Part shown: one piece after another, positions 39,648 to 48,456 of the stretch
Numbering within the stretch: the stretch's first letter is position 1
Layout: each line of letters begins with the position of its first letter
Assembly: GCA_016933095.1 (NCBI GenBank)
Contig: JAFGBP010000069.1
Coordinates: 1-55,869, forward strand
Source: Candidatus Woesearchaeota archaeon
GTDB taxonomy: Archaea > Nanobdellota > Nanobdellia > Woesearchaeales > SM23-78
Reading direction: 5' to 3'
Length of the DNA stretch: 55,869 nt
Program-made: the position numbers and the translations under genes
Notes under the pieces: model-generated
What the model was told of the DNA's origin: nothing
The model's database searches: none
What the model saw: the letters and a program-made list of their open reading frames with translations, nothing else

Positions 39648-40147
39648 TTGCGAGTCTTTCGGAGAATGAAGTTCGAATCATTGCCGAACTTGAATTTAAG
39701 AAGAAATACTATTTTACAAGAGAAGATATCAAGCATCACTTTGACAAGAAAAGCAAAGTCAGCTATGCAATTCATCGGCTCATAGCAAAAAAAAGGATTG
39801 TAAAGCTTAACAGGAATAAGTATTGCCTCATCCCTATGAAAGCCAAGACCGGAAGATGGACTGATGACCCGTTCATAATCGCTGATGAGATGTTTGAAGG
39901 AAAAGATTACTACATCGGAGGATGGGCTGCCGCCCACTACTGGAAGCTCACAGAACAGATACCTATGAAAATTGAGATATTTACTAATAAAAGGAACGGA
40001 TCGTCGAAAACCCTTACAGAAACATTCATATTCAAGAAAACAACCCTGAAAAGAATAGATGAAGCAATAATTAGAACAATTTCCAATCACAGCTTCAAGA
40101 TCCTTAGCAAGAAGAGATCAAAACAATGGCTGAAAACAAGAAAATAA
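39626..40147 (+). CDS. AbiEi-type antitoxin
   Basis: This 173-residue protein has an N-terminal winged helix (FTREDIKHHFDKKSKVSYAIHRL region) and the AbiEi core YYIGGWAAAHYWKLTEQIP. It is the antitoxin and repressor of a type IV toxin-antitoxin pair in bacteria. The TATA box at 39593-39602 lies 23 nt before the ATG. The toxin gene overlaps its end by 22 nt. A-rich codon use differs from flanking genes, which fits recent transfer. Confidence 0.85.
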   Translation: MSKISDNIASLSENEVRIIAELEFKKKYYFTREDIKHHFDKKSKVSYAIHRLIAKKRIVKLNRNKYCLIPMKAKTGRWTDDPFIIADEMFEGKDYYIGGWAAAHYWKLTEQIPMKIEIFTNKRNGSSKTLTETFIFKKTTLKRIDEAIIRTISNHSFKILSKKRSKQWLKTRK

Positions 40148-40929
40148 GCTTTCTTGAAGTTGATAATAAAAAATCAACCATCAAGGAACTACTCGAAGAA
40201 GAACTATTGCAGATCATGGCAGATCGCGGATTTGCAAGAGCACTAACCCTAAAGGATTACTACATCTCAATAATTCTCTATCTGCTAAAAGACGTGAAAG
40301 GGATCTGTTTCAAAGGAGGCACGGCACTGCAAAAAACGCTTCTGGACTATTCAAGACTTAGCGAAGACATAGACTTCACACTAACAAGGGATCTAAACAA
40401 AGTGAAAGAAGAGATAATCCGAATCCTGAATGACTCAAAGCTCTTCGGAAAAATCGACAAGGACAAGGATGTTACCAAATTTACCAGGCTAATAGCACCA
40501 TACTCTTCAAGTCTTGGGCGAGGAGAGATATTTCTTGACCTGAACGAAAGAGGAAAACTGCTCCTAAAACCAGAGCTACTGGATATGAAGCATTTCTATC
40601 CAAACATTCCAAAATACAACTTCCTGTGCTTGAATAGGAAAGAGATGATTGCAGAGAAAGTTGCTGCGGCTATCGGCAGGAACAAGCCCAGAGATCACTA
40701 TGATATATACCAGATCATAAAGCATAAGATTCCCGTAGATATGTCTTTGGTTGAGAAGAAATGCAAGCAGTCTGGAGATGAATTTGACATTACAAAGATG
40801 TTCAACAGGGCCAAGAAACGCCACAAAAGATGGAACGCAGACATGATCCCGTTATTGGCCGAAGATGTCAAGTTCCAGGAAGTCATGAAGACACTGGCTG
40901 ATCATTTTGATCTCAAATCATATAGATGA
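40126..40929 (+). CDS. AbiEii-type nucleotidyltransferase toxin
   Basis: This 267-residue protein has the motif FKGGTALQK (Gly64-Gly65) and SEDIDF (Asp81, Asp83), a DNA polymerase beta-like nucleotidyltransferase site, then NRKEMIAEKVAA and KPRDHYDIYQI, typical of AbiEii. AbiEii toxins in bacteria add nucleotides to RNA targets and block growth, for example on phage infection. It starts inside the antitoxin gene. The module may be a phage or virus defence element in this archaeon. Confidence 0.87.
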   Translation: MAENKKISFLEVDNKKSTIKELLEEELLQIMADRGFARALTLKDYYISIILYLLKDVKGICFKGGTALQKTLLDYSRLSEDIDFTLTRDLNKVKEEIIRILNDSKLFGKIDKDKDVTKFTRLIAPYSSSLGRGEIFLDLNERGKLLLKPELLDMKHFYPNIPKYNFLCLNRKEMIAEKVAAAIGRNKPRDHYDIYQIIKHKIPVDMSLVEKKCKQSGDEFDITKMFNRAKKRHKRWNADMIPLLAEDVKFQEVMKTLADHFDLKSYR

Positions 40930-40966
40930 ACCAATTTCAAAGTAGCGATGGCTTTCAGAAACGTAA

Positions 40967-41239
40967 TTATCTTCGATATGCTGTGTCGTGGTGCTGCAGA
41001 TCCATGAAGCTTATGGTCTTGCTGTTCTCATAAATCTTGAATGTGAGGATGAAGTGAGAGTCGATGTGCACTCTTTTGAAGTCTTTTAGTTCATAGCTCA
41101 GGTGCTTGTATCGCCCAGGTTCGGCGCTTTTCATGACCTCTTCTATCTTGCTGATGGTTGCTTCGTATCTTCTCTTGTCTCGTTTGTATAGTTTCTTCAG
41201 GATCCTGACTAGTTTCTCGCTTCTCTGAAGTCTATACAT
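40967..41239 (-). CDS. RelE/ParE-type toxin
   Basis: This 90-residue protein has the RelE fold pattern: two N-terminal helices (EKLVRILKKLYKRDKRRYEATI), a strand with YKHLSYELKDFKRVHID, and a C-terminal ISFMDLQHHDTAY. It probably cleaves mRNA at the ribosome. It follows the antitoxin gene with an 8-nt overlap. Confidence 0.82.
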   Translation of the reverse strand: MYRLQRSEKLVRILKKLYKRDKRRYEATISKIEEVMKSAEPGRYKHLSYELKDFKRVHIDSHFILTFKIYENSKTISFMDLQHHDTAYRR

Positions 41240-41477
41240 TCTCTATCTCCTTTCTTAGCTCGTCAATGCTCGTGAACGCCTTGAATTTCCCTTTCTCTAT
41301 CTTTTTGAGCTCTTCTTTGTATTCGGGCCTGAGGCTGGCTTCAAGGAGTGTGTCTCCATATTGGCTTATTATGAAGTTCACGGCGTCTGATTTGTTCTTC
41401 AGGCCGTATTTCCCTCTTACAATCGTGATGAGCCTGTCTTCTCGTTCTCCTAATCTTATTATCGCTTGTACCATCAT
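41232..41477 (-). CDS. antitoxin partner of RelE-type toxin
   Basis: This 81-residue protein resembles DUF2683-type archaeal antitoxins: a ribbon-helix-helix-like start (VQAIIRLGEREDRLITIVRG, KNKSDAVNFIISQYG) and a C-terminal tail that should wrap the toxin. A long palindrome at 41489-41523 lies directly before its start and is the likely operator. Confidence 0.78.
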   Translation of the reverse strand: MMVQAIIRLGEREDRLITIVRGKYGLKNKSDAVNFIISQYGDTLLEASLRPEYKEELKKIEKGKFKAFTSIDELRKEIENV

Positions 41478-41488
41478 TTATCTACCTC

Positions 41489-41523
41489 GTTATGTCTTAT
41501 TATGTTTCATAATAAAACATAAC
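41489..41523. promoter_or_regulatory. 35-bp palindrome operator of RelE module
   Basis: Two 16-bp arms around a TTT centre match at 15 of 16 pairs (GTTATGT...TTATTATG against CATAATAA...ACATAAC). It lies between a minus-strand TATA box (TTATAAATA, about 41524-41532) and the antitoxin ATG at 41477, so bound protein would block the transcription start. Confidence 0.75.
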
Positions 41524-41634
41524 TATTTATAATGATTTCGCTTTGCATCTTTCTTTAGACTTAGAAGGTTTATAATGCCTGCGGGGCAATGTCTAGTGGG
41601 TCCTGTGCTTTCTTTCGAAGAATACGAAAATCTT

Positions 41635-42963
41635 TCAGTACCTGCCCTTTGTCATCAGGATGGCTGGTATGGTCTTGAGTATTATCTGGATGTCAAGGAC
41701 GAGTGACATGTGCTTTACATAATAGATGTCGTAGAGGACTGCCTTGTCGAAGTTCAGCTCATGCCTTCCGTTGACCTGCCAAAGCCCTGTCAGGCCCGGC
41801 TTTACCTTGAAGCGCGCCATCCTCCAACCCTTGTAGTTATGGAGCTCTGTCTGGAGGTGAGGCCTCGACCCCACTATCGACATGTCTCCCTTGAAGATGT
41901 TTATGAGCTGTCCCAGCTCGTCGATGCAGGTCCTCCTTATGAACTTGCCTACCTTCGTGACTCTCGGGTCGTCCTTCATCTTGAAGATGCCCTTGACCTC
42001 GTTCTTGAACTTGGCATTGTCTGTGAAGTGGTCTGAGGCCCTCATCGACCTGAACTTGTAGAGCATGAATGGCTTCAGGTTCTTTCCAAGGCGCTCGTGC
42101 TTGTAGAATACTGGCCCTGGAGAGCCGATCTTTATGGCTATTGCAAGCATGAGGAAGAGTGGGGATAGCACGACTAATGCCGTTCCGGATGCTATGATGT
42201 CGAACAGCCTCTTGAAGAACTGGTATCCCTTGTTGTCTTCCCTGTGAGAGACGTTGATTATCGGGTAGTCCTTGAACTCATCCAATGCTACGGGGTCTAT
42301 GACTAGGTTTAGTATGCTTGATATTATCTTCCATTCTATGTGGTCGTTCTTGATCATGAGCTCGAGCAGCTTGTCGTCTATTGACTCCATCTTGATGAAT
42401 ACGACCTGTGCCTTTTTGAGAGCTGCTTCTAGTTCTTGCAGGTTCTTGGTGATCTTGAATATCCTGTATCCTAGGTGCTTGTCCTTTAGCTTCTCTATCA
42501 GCTCGTCTTTCGGGTCTCCGAAGAAGACTGTCTTCCGGATGTCGTAGCCGTACTCTCGGAATAGCGATATGATCTTGCTGAGTATGGCCCTGCTGAGGGT
42601 GGTTGTCGGGATTGTGAGGGTCATTGCTATGATGAGGGTTGCCCAAAGAGTAATGTCTCTTGTGTCGAACATGAGTAGGAATATGACTAACACGAATAGT
42701 GTCATTCCGACCCCGTAGAGTATGCTCATGAAGTCGTTGTCGTCGAAGAGGTTCCTCTTCTCCTTGTATAGCATGAAGCTTGCGTATGAGAGGATGAGGA
42801 TTACCAGGGTGAACAGGAAGAATCTCTGGTAGAAGAGGCTTGTGTAGTCGAGGCCGGTTATTAATGCTCCTGCCATTGCTGAGATTAGGAATGCTATCAG
42901 GTCTGAGATGTATAGGAGTATGTAGAAGTACTTCTTTTTTCCGTGGAAAAAGTCTAGTATCAT
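41635..42963 (-). CDS. polyprenyl-phosphate sugar-1-phosphate transferase
   Basis: This enzyme starts repeat-unit synthesis by moving a sugar phosphate to a membrane polyprenyl phosphate. The 442-residue protein has four N-terminal membrane helices, a middle NAD-like domain (PTTTLSRAILSKI, KKTVFFGDPKDELIEKL), a fifth helix, and the C-terminal bacterial sugar transferase domain: PGPVFYKHERLGK, YKFRSMR, DELGQLINIFKGDMSIVGSRP, VKPGLTGLWQVNGR. It is the last gene of the operon and overlaps the archaeosortase by ATGA. Glucose- or galactose-1-phosphate is the usual substrate. Confidence 0.93.
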   Translation of the reverse strand: MILDFFHGKKKYFYILLYISDLIAFLISAMAGALITGLDYTSLFYQRFFLFTLVILILSYASFMLYKEKRNLFDDNDFMSILYGVGMTLFVLVIFLLMFDTRDITLWATLIIAMTLTIPTTTLSRAILSKIISLFREYGYDIRKTVFFGDPKDELIEKLKDKHLGYRIFKITKNLQELEAALKKAQVVFIKMESIDDKLLELMIKNDHIEWKIISSILNLVIDPVALDEFKDYPIINVSHREDNKGYQFFKRLFDIIASGTALVVLSPLFLMLAIAIKIGSPGPVFYKHERLGKNLKPFMLYKFRSMRASDHFTDNAKFKNEVKGIFKMKDDPRVTKVGKFIRRTCIDELGQLINIFKGDMSIVGSRPHLQTELHNYKGWRMARFKVKPGLTGLWQVNGRHELNFDKAVLYDIYYVKHMSLVLDIQIILKTIPAILMTKGRY

Positions 42964-44093
42964 CTTCTCCTCTTTTTTGGCCTCTTGCCCTTTTGCGTTG
43001 TCTCTGCAGTGCTCTTGCCTGTTTTCTCTTGGCTGTTTCTGGCGCTCTCTGTCTGGGCTTTTTCGGTTGTCTGGGCGCCTGGTTTGGTGGAGCTAGCATA
43101 GTATATAAATCTTTTCATTACTAAATAGTAGCAAAGGAAATAGATGACGAATAAGAGCCAGCCGATATTCGTATGGAAGAGCCCGACCGCGAACTCAGGA
43201 CTGACATAGATTCCGGTCAGCATAAGCAGGAAGAGCCTCAAGATGTTCACAAAGTAGACTCCGACAAAGCCAAGGAGTGACGCTCCTAAGTAAGGAAGCT
43301 TCCTCATCTTTGCATGATCAAGCGCAAAGATGCCGACAGAGAACGCCACGAACAAGAACATGGACTCGATGCCCGAACAAGGAGGCCCAATAGAGACTGT
43401 GAAGTTCGAGACCTGAAGCAGCGGCGCTTCACCAATCAAACTATAAGACGTAGGGAAAAGAGGCTGGAAGAGGAACGCGAGGATATTTGTTATGGTGGCA
43501 GAGAAAAGACGCCACTGGTTCTGGAAGAACATGAGCAGGTTATAACATATTACTGCGGCGATTGCAGTGATCCAAAGCTCCTTCCTGAACTCGGAATAGA
43601 AGCGCTTGAGGTAATCAAAGGAGAACGTGGCTAATAGGAACGAACCGAATGCAATGACAAGAACCAAAATGCTCGAGGCGTAGACTGCATAGAATGAGGG
43701 CCCTGATGTTATCTCGTAGGCGTTGCTGATGAAGCGAAGCCCATAATAAGCCGTCACGAGCAGGAAGCCGAGAATGCCGAATATGACTGTCTTAGGAATG
43801 TCCTGCTTGGGATGGGCGATGTTATTAATCCTCCTCTGATAATAGAGGGTGAAGAACATGCCAGCCAAGGCAAACACCTTAAGGCCGTCGCTCTTGCTGA
43901 AAACCCTTGTTGCCTCCGTCATCCTGAGAAGCGTCAAGTGGAAGTAATCAATGGGGAAACGGAAAAGGAACGTGACTCCAAGGAAGATAGCGACTAGGAT
44001 GACTCCCTTAATTATGAACTCCTTGGTGTTCTTCCTCTCCCCAAGCGAGCCAAAGATGCTCTTATTCTTTGCCATCTTCTCCATGATCATCAT
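42960..44093 (-). CDS. archaeosortase/exosortase
   Basis: Archaeosortases cut surface proteins at a C-terminal sorting signal and attach the new end to a membrane lipid. This 377-residue protein has about nine membrane helices and the triad words IGPPCSGIES (Cys239), VNILRLFLL (Arg286) and FHTNIGW (His307). The last ~45 residues are Lys/Gln/Thr-rich and ordinary family members lack such a tail. The TTG of the full frame overlaps the glycosyltransferase; the in-frame ATG at 44093 is preferred. It sits inside the polysaccharide operon, as exosortases do in bacteria. The three VPEFST proteins at 37593-39208 are the likely substrates. Confidence 0.92.
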   Translation of the reverse strand: MMIMEKMAKNKSIFGSLGERKNTKEFIIKGVILVAIFLGVTFLFRFPIDYFHLTLLRMTEATRVFSKSDGLKVFALAGMFFTLYYQRRINNIAHPKQDIPKTVIFGILGFLLVTAYYGLRFISNAYEITSGPSFYAVYASSILVLVIAFGSFLLATFSFDYLKRFYSEFRKELWITAIAAVICYNLLMFFQNQWRLFSATITNILAFLFQPLFPTSYSLIGEAPLLQVSNFTVSIGPPCSGIESMFLFVAFSVGIFALDHAKMRKLPYLGASLLGFVGVYFVNILRLFLLMLTGIYVSPEFAVGLFHTNIGWLLFVIYFLCYYLVMKRFIYYASSTKPGAQTTEKAQTESARNSQEKTGKSTAETTQKGKRPKKRRR

Positions 44094-44097
44094 CTCA

Positions 44098-45234
44098 TCA
44101 TTGCCTGCCAAGCGCTTTCCTATAGACCTCCAAGGTCTGCTCGGCTATCTTGTCCCAGTTGTACTTCTGCTTCACAAGCTCTTTTGCCTTCCTGCCCTTG
44201 GTGTTGACAGTGGCTTTATGCTTAAGCATGAAATCCATCTTCCTGGCAAGATCGTTTACGGTTCTTACCTTGAAGCTGAAAGAGACAGAATCATCAACGA
44301 CCTCGAGGTTCTCTGCGATGTCAGAGACGAGAGGGCACTTGCCAAAACTCATAGCCTCTAATAAGACTATCGGCATCCCTTCTATGGTTGACGGGAGGAC
44401 GAAGAACGAGCAGTTGGAGAAAGCCTCAGTCTTCTCATCACCGTAGAGAGGACCTGTGAAAATGATCCTCTTGTCATCCCCTGCCGATTCCTTGACTTTC
44501 TTCAGGTAATCATCAGTGTGAGTGGTGGGCCCGGCAATCACGAGCTTCTGCCTGGTCTTGAGCTTCCTGAATGCCTTTACTAAGGTGTGCGCCTCCTTCT
44601 CAGGTACGATACGGCTAAGGAAAAGGATGTAACCATCCCTCTTCAGACCAAAGCGCTTCAAAGACTTGATAAGCCTGCTCTTAGGGATGTTGACCCCGTT
44701 AGGGATGACGGTGACATCAGTGAAGTTGAAACGATTCTTACAATAATCCTTGATCTTGTTAGAGACAGAGATGACCTTGTTCTTCAACAAGTACGTCGCC
44801 CTCTCAGAGAACTTGATGTAAGCCCTTGCGAGCCTTCCCCACTTCTCACGCTCCCAATCAATGCCATGAAAGGTGACGACTGTCTTCTTTCCGGCGATCT
44901 TTGGCAATAGAGAGAAGATGCCGTTGGCCATTGCATGGAAATGCACGATGTCAAAGTCGCTCAAGGCAGCTACCATGCTGGCAGCCGTGGAGTGCACGAT
45001 CGCCTCAGTCGTCTTGGTATTAAGCGTCGGGATGTTCTTGAGATTCACACCCCGGTAAGACTTATGCCTCGTCAAGCAGTACTGCGACCTGCAAAACACA
45101 GTCACGTCGCACCCAAGCTTCGCTAAGCGCGTCGAGATCTCCTCGACAGCGACCTCGATACCGCCATTCGAAGCAGGTATCCCCCGAAGGCCGATCATGG
45201 CGACTTTGATCCTGTCCTTGTCTTTTCCGACCAT
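44098..45234 (-). CDS. GT4-family glycosyltransferase
   Basis: This 378-residue GT-B enzyme begins IKVAMIGLRGIPASNGGIE (acceptor-side loop) and has IPNGVNIPKS, FLSRIVPEKE, and the donor-binding PSTIEGMPIVLLEAMSFGK near the end. It transfers a sugar from a nucleotide donor to the lipid-linked repeat unit at the inner membrane face. The archaeosortase starts just after its stop. Confidence 0.92.
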   Translation of the reverse strand: MVGKDKDRIKVAMIGLRGIPASNGGIEVAVEEISTRLAKLGCDVTVFCRSQYCLTRHKSYRGVNLKNIPTLNTKTTEAIVHSTAASMVAALSDFDIVHFHAMANGIFSLLPKIAGKKTVVTFHGIDWEREKWGRLARAYIKFSERATYLLKNKVISVSNKIKDYCKNRFNFTDVTVIPNGVNIPKSRLIKSLKRFGLKRDGYILFLSRIVPEKEAHTLVKAFRKLKTRQKLVIAGPTTHTDDYLKKVKESAGDDKRIIFTGPLYGDEKTEAFSNCSFFVLPSTIEGMPIVLLEAMSFGKCPLVSDIAENLEVVDDSVSFSFKVRTVNDLARKMDFMLKHKATVNTKGRKAKELVKQKYNWDKIAEQTLEVYRKALGRQ

Positions 45235-45264
45235 GTTATTCCGTCATCCTTACTTTATCAATCA

Positions 45265-45918
45265 TCAGTCCTTGCTGATCAGCACTGTGAAAGTCGCAGG
45301 CATGCAGAGCAGCCTGTTGCTCACGATCCTGTAGCTGAACTTATGCTTCTTCGACACCTTGTCAAGCATCCTCTTCAGGTCGTTCTTTCCCAACAGGTAC
45401 ATGTAGCTTCCCGTCGCCCACTTCTTGCCGAGCACCTTATATATTGTATCGCAAGCGCCCTTAGGCAGCCAGTGGAACAATGGCAGCTTGGTATGGGTCT
45501 CCATCGGGAACCACCTGTTAGGCGTCGTGAACACGATCTTCCTCTTGCACACGCGAAGCATCTCTGAGATGAAGAGCTCCTGGCGCTTTTCAGGTCCGAC
45601 ATGCTCAATCACTGCGTTGCTCCAGACAAAGTCAAAGCTGTCCTTCTTGAAAGGGAATATCTTCCCGTTGTAGGTCACTGCCTTGACACCCAGATACCTC
45701 TTCCTGAAGTTGCCCAGCTTCTCGATTCCAAGAGCCGTGATCATCCTCCTGTGAGGATAGTTTCTCTCAAGGGTGTTGTCGTTGCCCATGTAATCCTTGT
45801 CCTGGACGCCCACGTCCAAGACCTTGTCATTCCTTGTCGGAGAGCAGAACCTGAGGAACTGCTTGTACTTCCTTGCCCTGCTCCTGTTCATGAAAAACTC
45901 AAATATATTCTTCATCAT
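45265..45918 (-). CDS. class I SAM-dependent methyltransferase
   Basis: This 217-residue protein has the SAM-binding start DKVLDVGVQD, FDFVWSNAVIEHV after it (motif for the strand following the Asp), and ends in a beta-rich part. It probably methylates a sugar of the polysaccharide or the chain end. It lies 2 nt after the GT4 gene at 45920. Confidence 0.85.
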   Translation of the reverse strand: MMKNIFEFFMNRSRARKYKQFLRFCSPTRNDKVLDVGVQDKDYMGNDNTLERNYPHRRMITALGIEKLGNFRKRYLGVKAVTYNGKIFPFKKDSFDFVWSNAVIEHVGPEKRQELFISEMLRVCKRKIVFTTPNRWFPMETHTKLPLFHWLPKGACDTIYKVLGKKWATGSYMYLLGKNDLKRMLDKVSKKHKFSYRIVSNRLLCMPATFTVLISKD

Positions 45919-45919
45919 A

Positions 45920-47146
45920 TCACCGCCTGTATTCTTCTATGGTTTTTTTATACGTTTTCATTAGCTTTGTGAAATAGCCTTTTTCACTGCATTCTCTTTT
46001 TATGAATAAGATTGCTGCAGATCCCATCTCCCTTCGATTCTTGACTGTCATTTTCTCTGCGCACAGTATCTTCTCTTTCAAGTCCTTGACTGATCGAGAT
46101 TCGAACAGGAATCCAGTCTTACTATCTTGGATGAGTTCAGGGATCCCCCCTATCCTGGCGCCTATCACTGGCGTTCCATCCCCGAGCGATTCGATGGCTG
46201 AAAAAGGATTGTTCTCATAGCATTCTGACGGGACTATTGTGAACCATGCCCCGCTCCTAAGGTTCTCGAGTTCCTTTCCCTGCTTATAGCCTAAGAACGA
46301 TATCTTGTCTGACTTATACCTTCCTGAAAGGTCATCTAACAGCGGACCATTACCGACAATCTTGAGCTTCACTCCAGCTTCCTTTGCTGCTTGGCAGAGG
46401 GTCGGTATCCCTTTCTCCCTGCTAAGCCTGCCCAGATAGAGGAAGTACCTGTCCTTTGCAGGCATTGAACTCTTTCCAGGTTTCTCGTAGTAATTGCTTA
46501 TTACTGTGAATTTGTTCTTATCGTATCCGAATTCCAGGTATTTGTTCATGAGGAACCTACTCGGGGAGATGAAAGTGGTTATCATCTTGCCGAGTCCCTG
46601 AAGATCATTTGATATCCTCTCCGTCGCAGACACTACGCTAGGCAATAGCGAATCCTTTATACACCTCTCCAGTATCGGAGCCAGGTAGTTGTGCTTGCAT
46701 CTCTCGCAGACATTGCCGTGGGACAGCATGACATGGTTCGGACAGATTAGTTGGTAATCATGGAGTGTCCAGACCATAGGTATCTTCCTTTTGTAGGCCT
46801 CGCGGATTATGCTTATTGTGAGGTGTCTGTGGATGTTATGTAAGTGTATAATGTCTGGTTGGAAGAAATTCAGAGCCTCGCAGAACTTCTTCCTGGCATC
46901 GGTAGAATAGAAGACCCTTCTCAAGACCTTGGCCTTCGACCCCAAGGATTTCTTTTTCATCTCTTCCGGGAAATCGATGTATTCTGCGAAGAACCTGCTG
47001 AATTTGTACTTGATGTTTTGCGGGTGGTGCATCGAGAAGTGCATCACTTCATGCCCTTTCTTTTCCAGCAGTTCGCCTATCTGGAGCGCGTTCTTTTCGG
47101 CTCCTCCCCTTACATAATGGAACTTGTTCACAATCATTACTTTCAT
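45920..47146 (-). CDS. GT4-family glycosyltransferase
   Basis: This 408-residue GT-B enzyme has the start VNKFHYVRGGAEKNALQ, then DIIHLHNIHRH, a Cys-rich loop (CPNHVMLSHGNVCERCKH), YLGRLSREKGIPTL and the donor site SECYENNPFSAIESLGDGTPV. It overlaps the ligase gene by ATGA. Confidence 0.92.
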   Translation of the reverse strand: MKVMIVNKFHYVRGGAEKNALQIGELLEKKGHEVMHFSMHHPQNIKYKFSRFFAEYIDFPEEMKKKSLGSKAKVLRRVFYSTDARKKFCEALNFFQPDIIHLHNIHRHLTISIIREAYKRKIPMVWTLHDYQLICPNHVMLSHGNVCERCKHNYLAPILERCIKDSLLPSVVSATERISNDLQGLGKMITTFISPSRFLMNKYLEFGYDKNKFTVISNYYEKPGKSSMPAKDRYFLYLGRLSREKGIPTLCQAAKEAGVKLKIVGNGPLLDDLSGRYKSDKISFLGYKQGKELENLRSGAWFTIVPSECYENNPFSAIESLGDGTPVIGARIGGIPELIQDSKTGFLFESRSVKDLKEKILCAEKMTVKNRREMGSAAILFIKRECSEKGYFTKLMKTYKKTIEEYRR

Positions 47147-48456
47147 TCTTTCACATCAATTCTCTTCTTATCATCCAGTATCCTGTTTTCCAAACCGAGA
47201 AGGATGAAAAATGGAAACGTGTAATACAGATTATAATCTAACTGACTGTCCGTTATCATGGTTATGATGAAGAATATGAACATGCAGGCGAGGACTGCGT
47301 TCTCTTTGGCGTTCATCCAAACTCTCAGTCCCTGCATGCCGGTGAAGGTTATGAAAACTGCAAATCCGATGATTCCTACTTCAAGCAGAACCCTTATGAA
47401 ATCGTTGTGTGGGACACTGATATCGAACTTCTCCAGAATGTCAATGCTGCTTCCGACACCGGTGCCTGTAAGCGGACTCGCGTCGAAGACGCTCAAGGAC
47501 TCTTTCCAGAGGTTTATCCTGCCGCTTGATATGTAATTGAGGTTTGATTCTGCGTATCTGGCGTCCTGTTTGAATGCGTACTCTGAAATGGGGCCTGCAA
47601 AGGCTATAACCATGATCACTGCGACAGGAAGGATGTATTTCAGCTTGTTCTTGTAGTAGACGTATGCTATGATCGTGACGAAAAGTCCAAGTATCGCGGC
47701 CCTTGTTATGGTGGCTAATGTGAATGCTATCGCAACCAGTTCCATCAGGAGGTATTTTTTCTGGCGGTACTTATCATATAGGTAAAGTGCCGCATAGAAT
47801 GCCAGAGAGAAGAATAGTGCCAACGGAACCGGATGGACTGCGCCTCCGCTGAATCGCCCTCCCCTCTCGTTGTCTTGGAGGAACAGGTTATCCCCTTGGA
47901 GTATTTGGATCGGATAAACCACCAGAATAGATATGAGTGCCGACACCACGATTATCTTCATGATCTTCTCCCTTGATATGCCTTGGATATTGTAGAATAT
48001 CATGAGAGTCAGGAGATATTGCGCGATATTTGCCAGCACCTTCACTCCATTGAAAAGGTTGCTTGTGTAGAGGAGTGAGCTGGCAGAGATCAAGGTAAAT
48101 ATGAGGAACAGGACTGTATTCTTATCAAGCTTTATCTGCTTTATCTTGAAGAATCCTACTAGCAGGAAGATGATCTGCCCGACGGTTATGAATGCATTCG
48201 GGTTAAGGCCGCCCATCTCCCCTGGAGCAAAGAACAGGTATCCGAAATTTATGCCGGATACGTACAGGACCAGTTCCAAACCCTTGTTGTATCTCATGAT
48301 GCTGACGATGAGTGCGAGCGCGGGGAATAGGAAAAGGACGTGTTTATCGATGAAGCACCCTATCACGAACCCGATTGCCAGGATTATCATGTCTGGACTT
48401 AGGCTCTCCGGCCTGTTTTTTCTTCTCTCGTTTTCTGTGGCTTCATGCGCTTTCAT
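47143..48456 (-). CDS. O-antigen ligase/polymerase-like membrane protein
   Basis: This 437-residue protein has about eleven membrane helices and a large external loop with GRFSGGAVHPVP and SGRINLWKESLSVFDASPLTGTGVGS, then VPHNDFIRVLLEVG, a pattern typical of the Wzy/WaaL family. It would polymerise repeat units or move them to an acceptor at the outer face. It should work with the Wzz-like protein at 36546. Confidence 0.9.
   Translation of the reverse strand: MKAHEATENERRKNRPESLSPDMIILAIGFVIGCFIDKHVLFLFPALALIVSIMRYNKGLELVLYVSGINFGYLFFAPGEMGGLNPNAFITVGQIIFLLVGFFKIKQIKLDKNTVLFLIFTLISASSLLYTSNLFNGVKVLANIAQYLLTLMIFYNIQGISREKIMKIIVVSALISILVVYPIQILQGDNLFLQDNERGGRFSGGAVHPVPLALFFSLAFYAALYLYDKYRQKKYLLMELVAIAFTLATITRAAILGLFVTIIAYVYYKNKLKYILPVAVIMVIAFAGPISEYAFKQDARYAESNLNYISSGRINLWKESLSVFDASPLTGTGVGSSIDILEKFDISVPHNDFIRVLLEVGIIGFAVFITFTGMQGLRVWMNAKENAVLACMFIFFIITMITDSQLDYNLYYTFPFFILLGLENRILDDKKRIDVKE

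Noticed and set aside
43431..43442. Fourth copy of the CGGCGCTTCA element
   Set aside because: Only 10 bases match, inside the archaeosortase gene, without the second arm.
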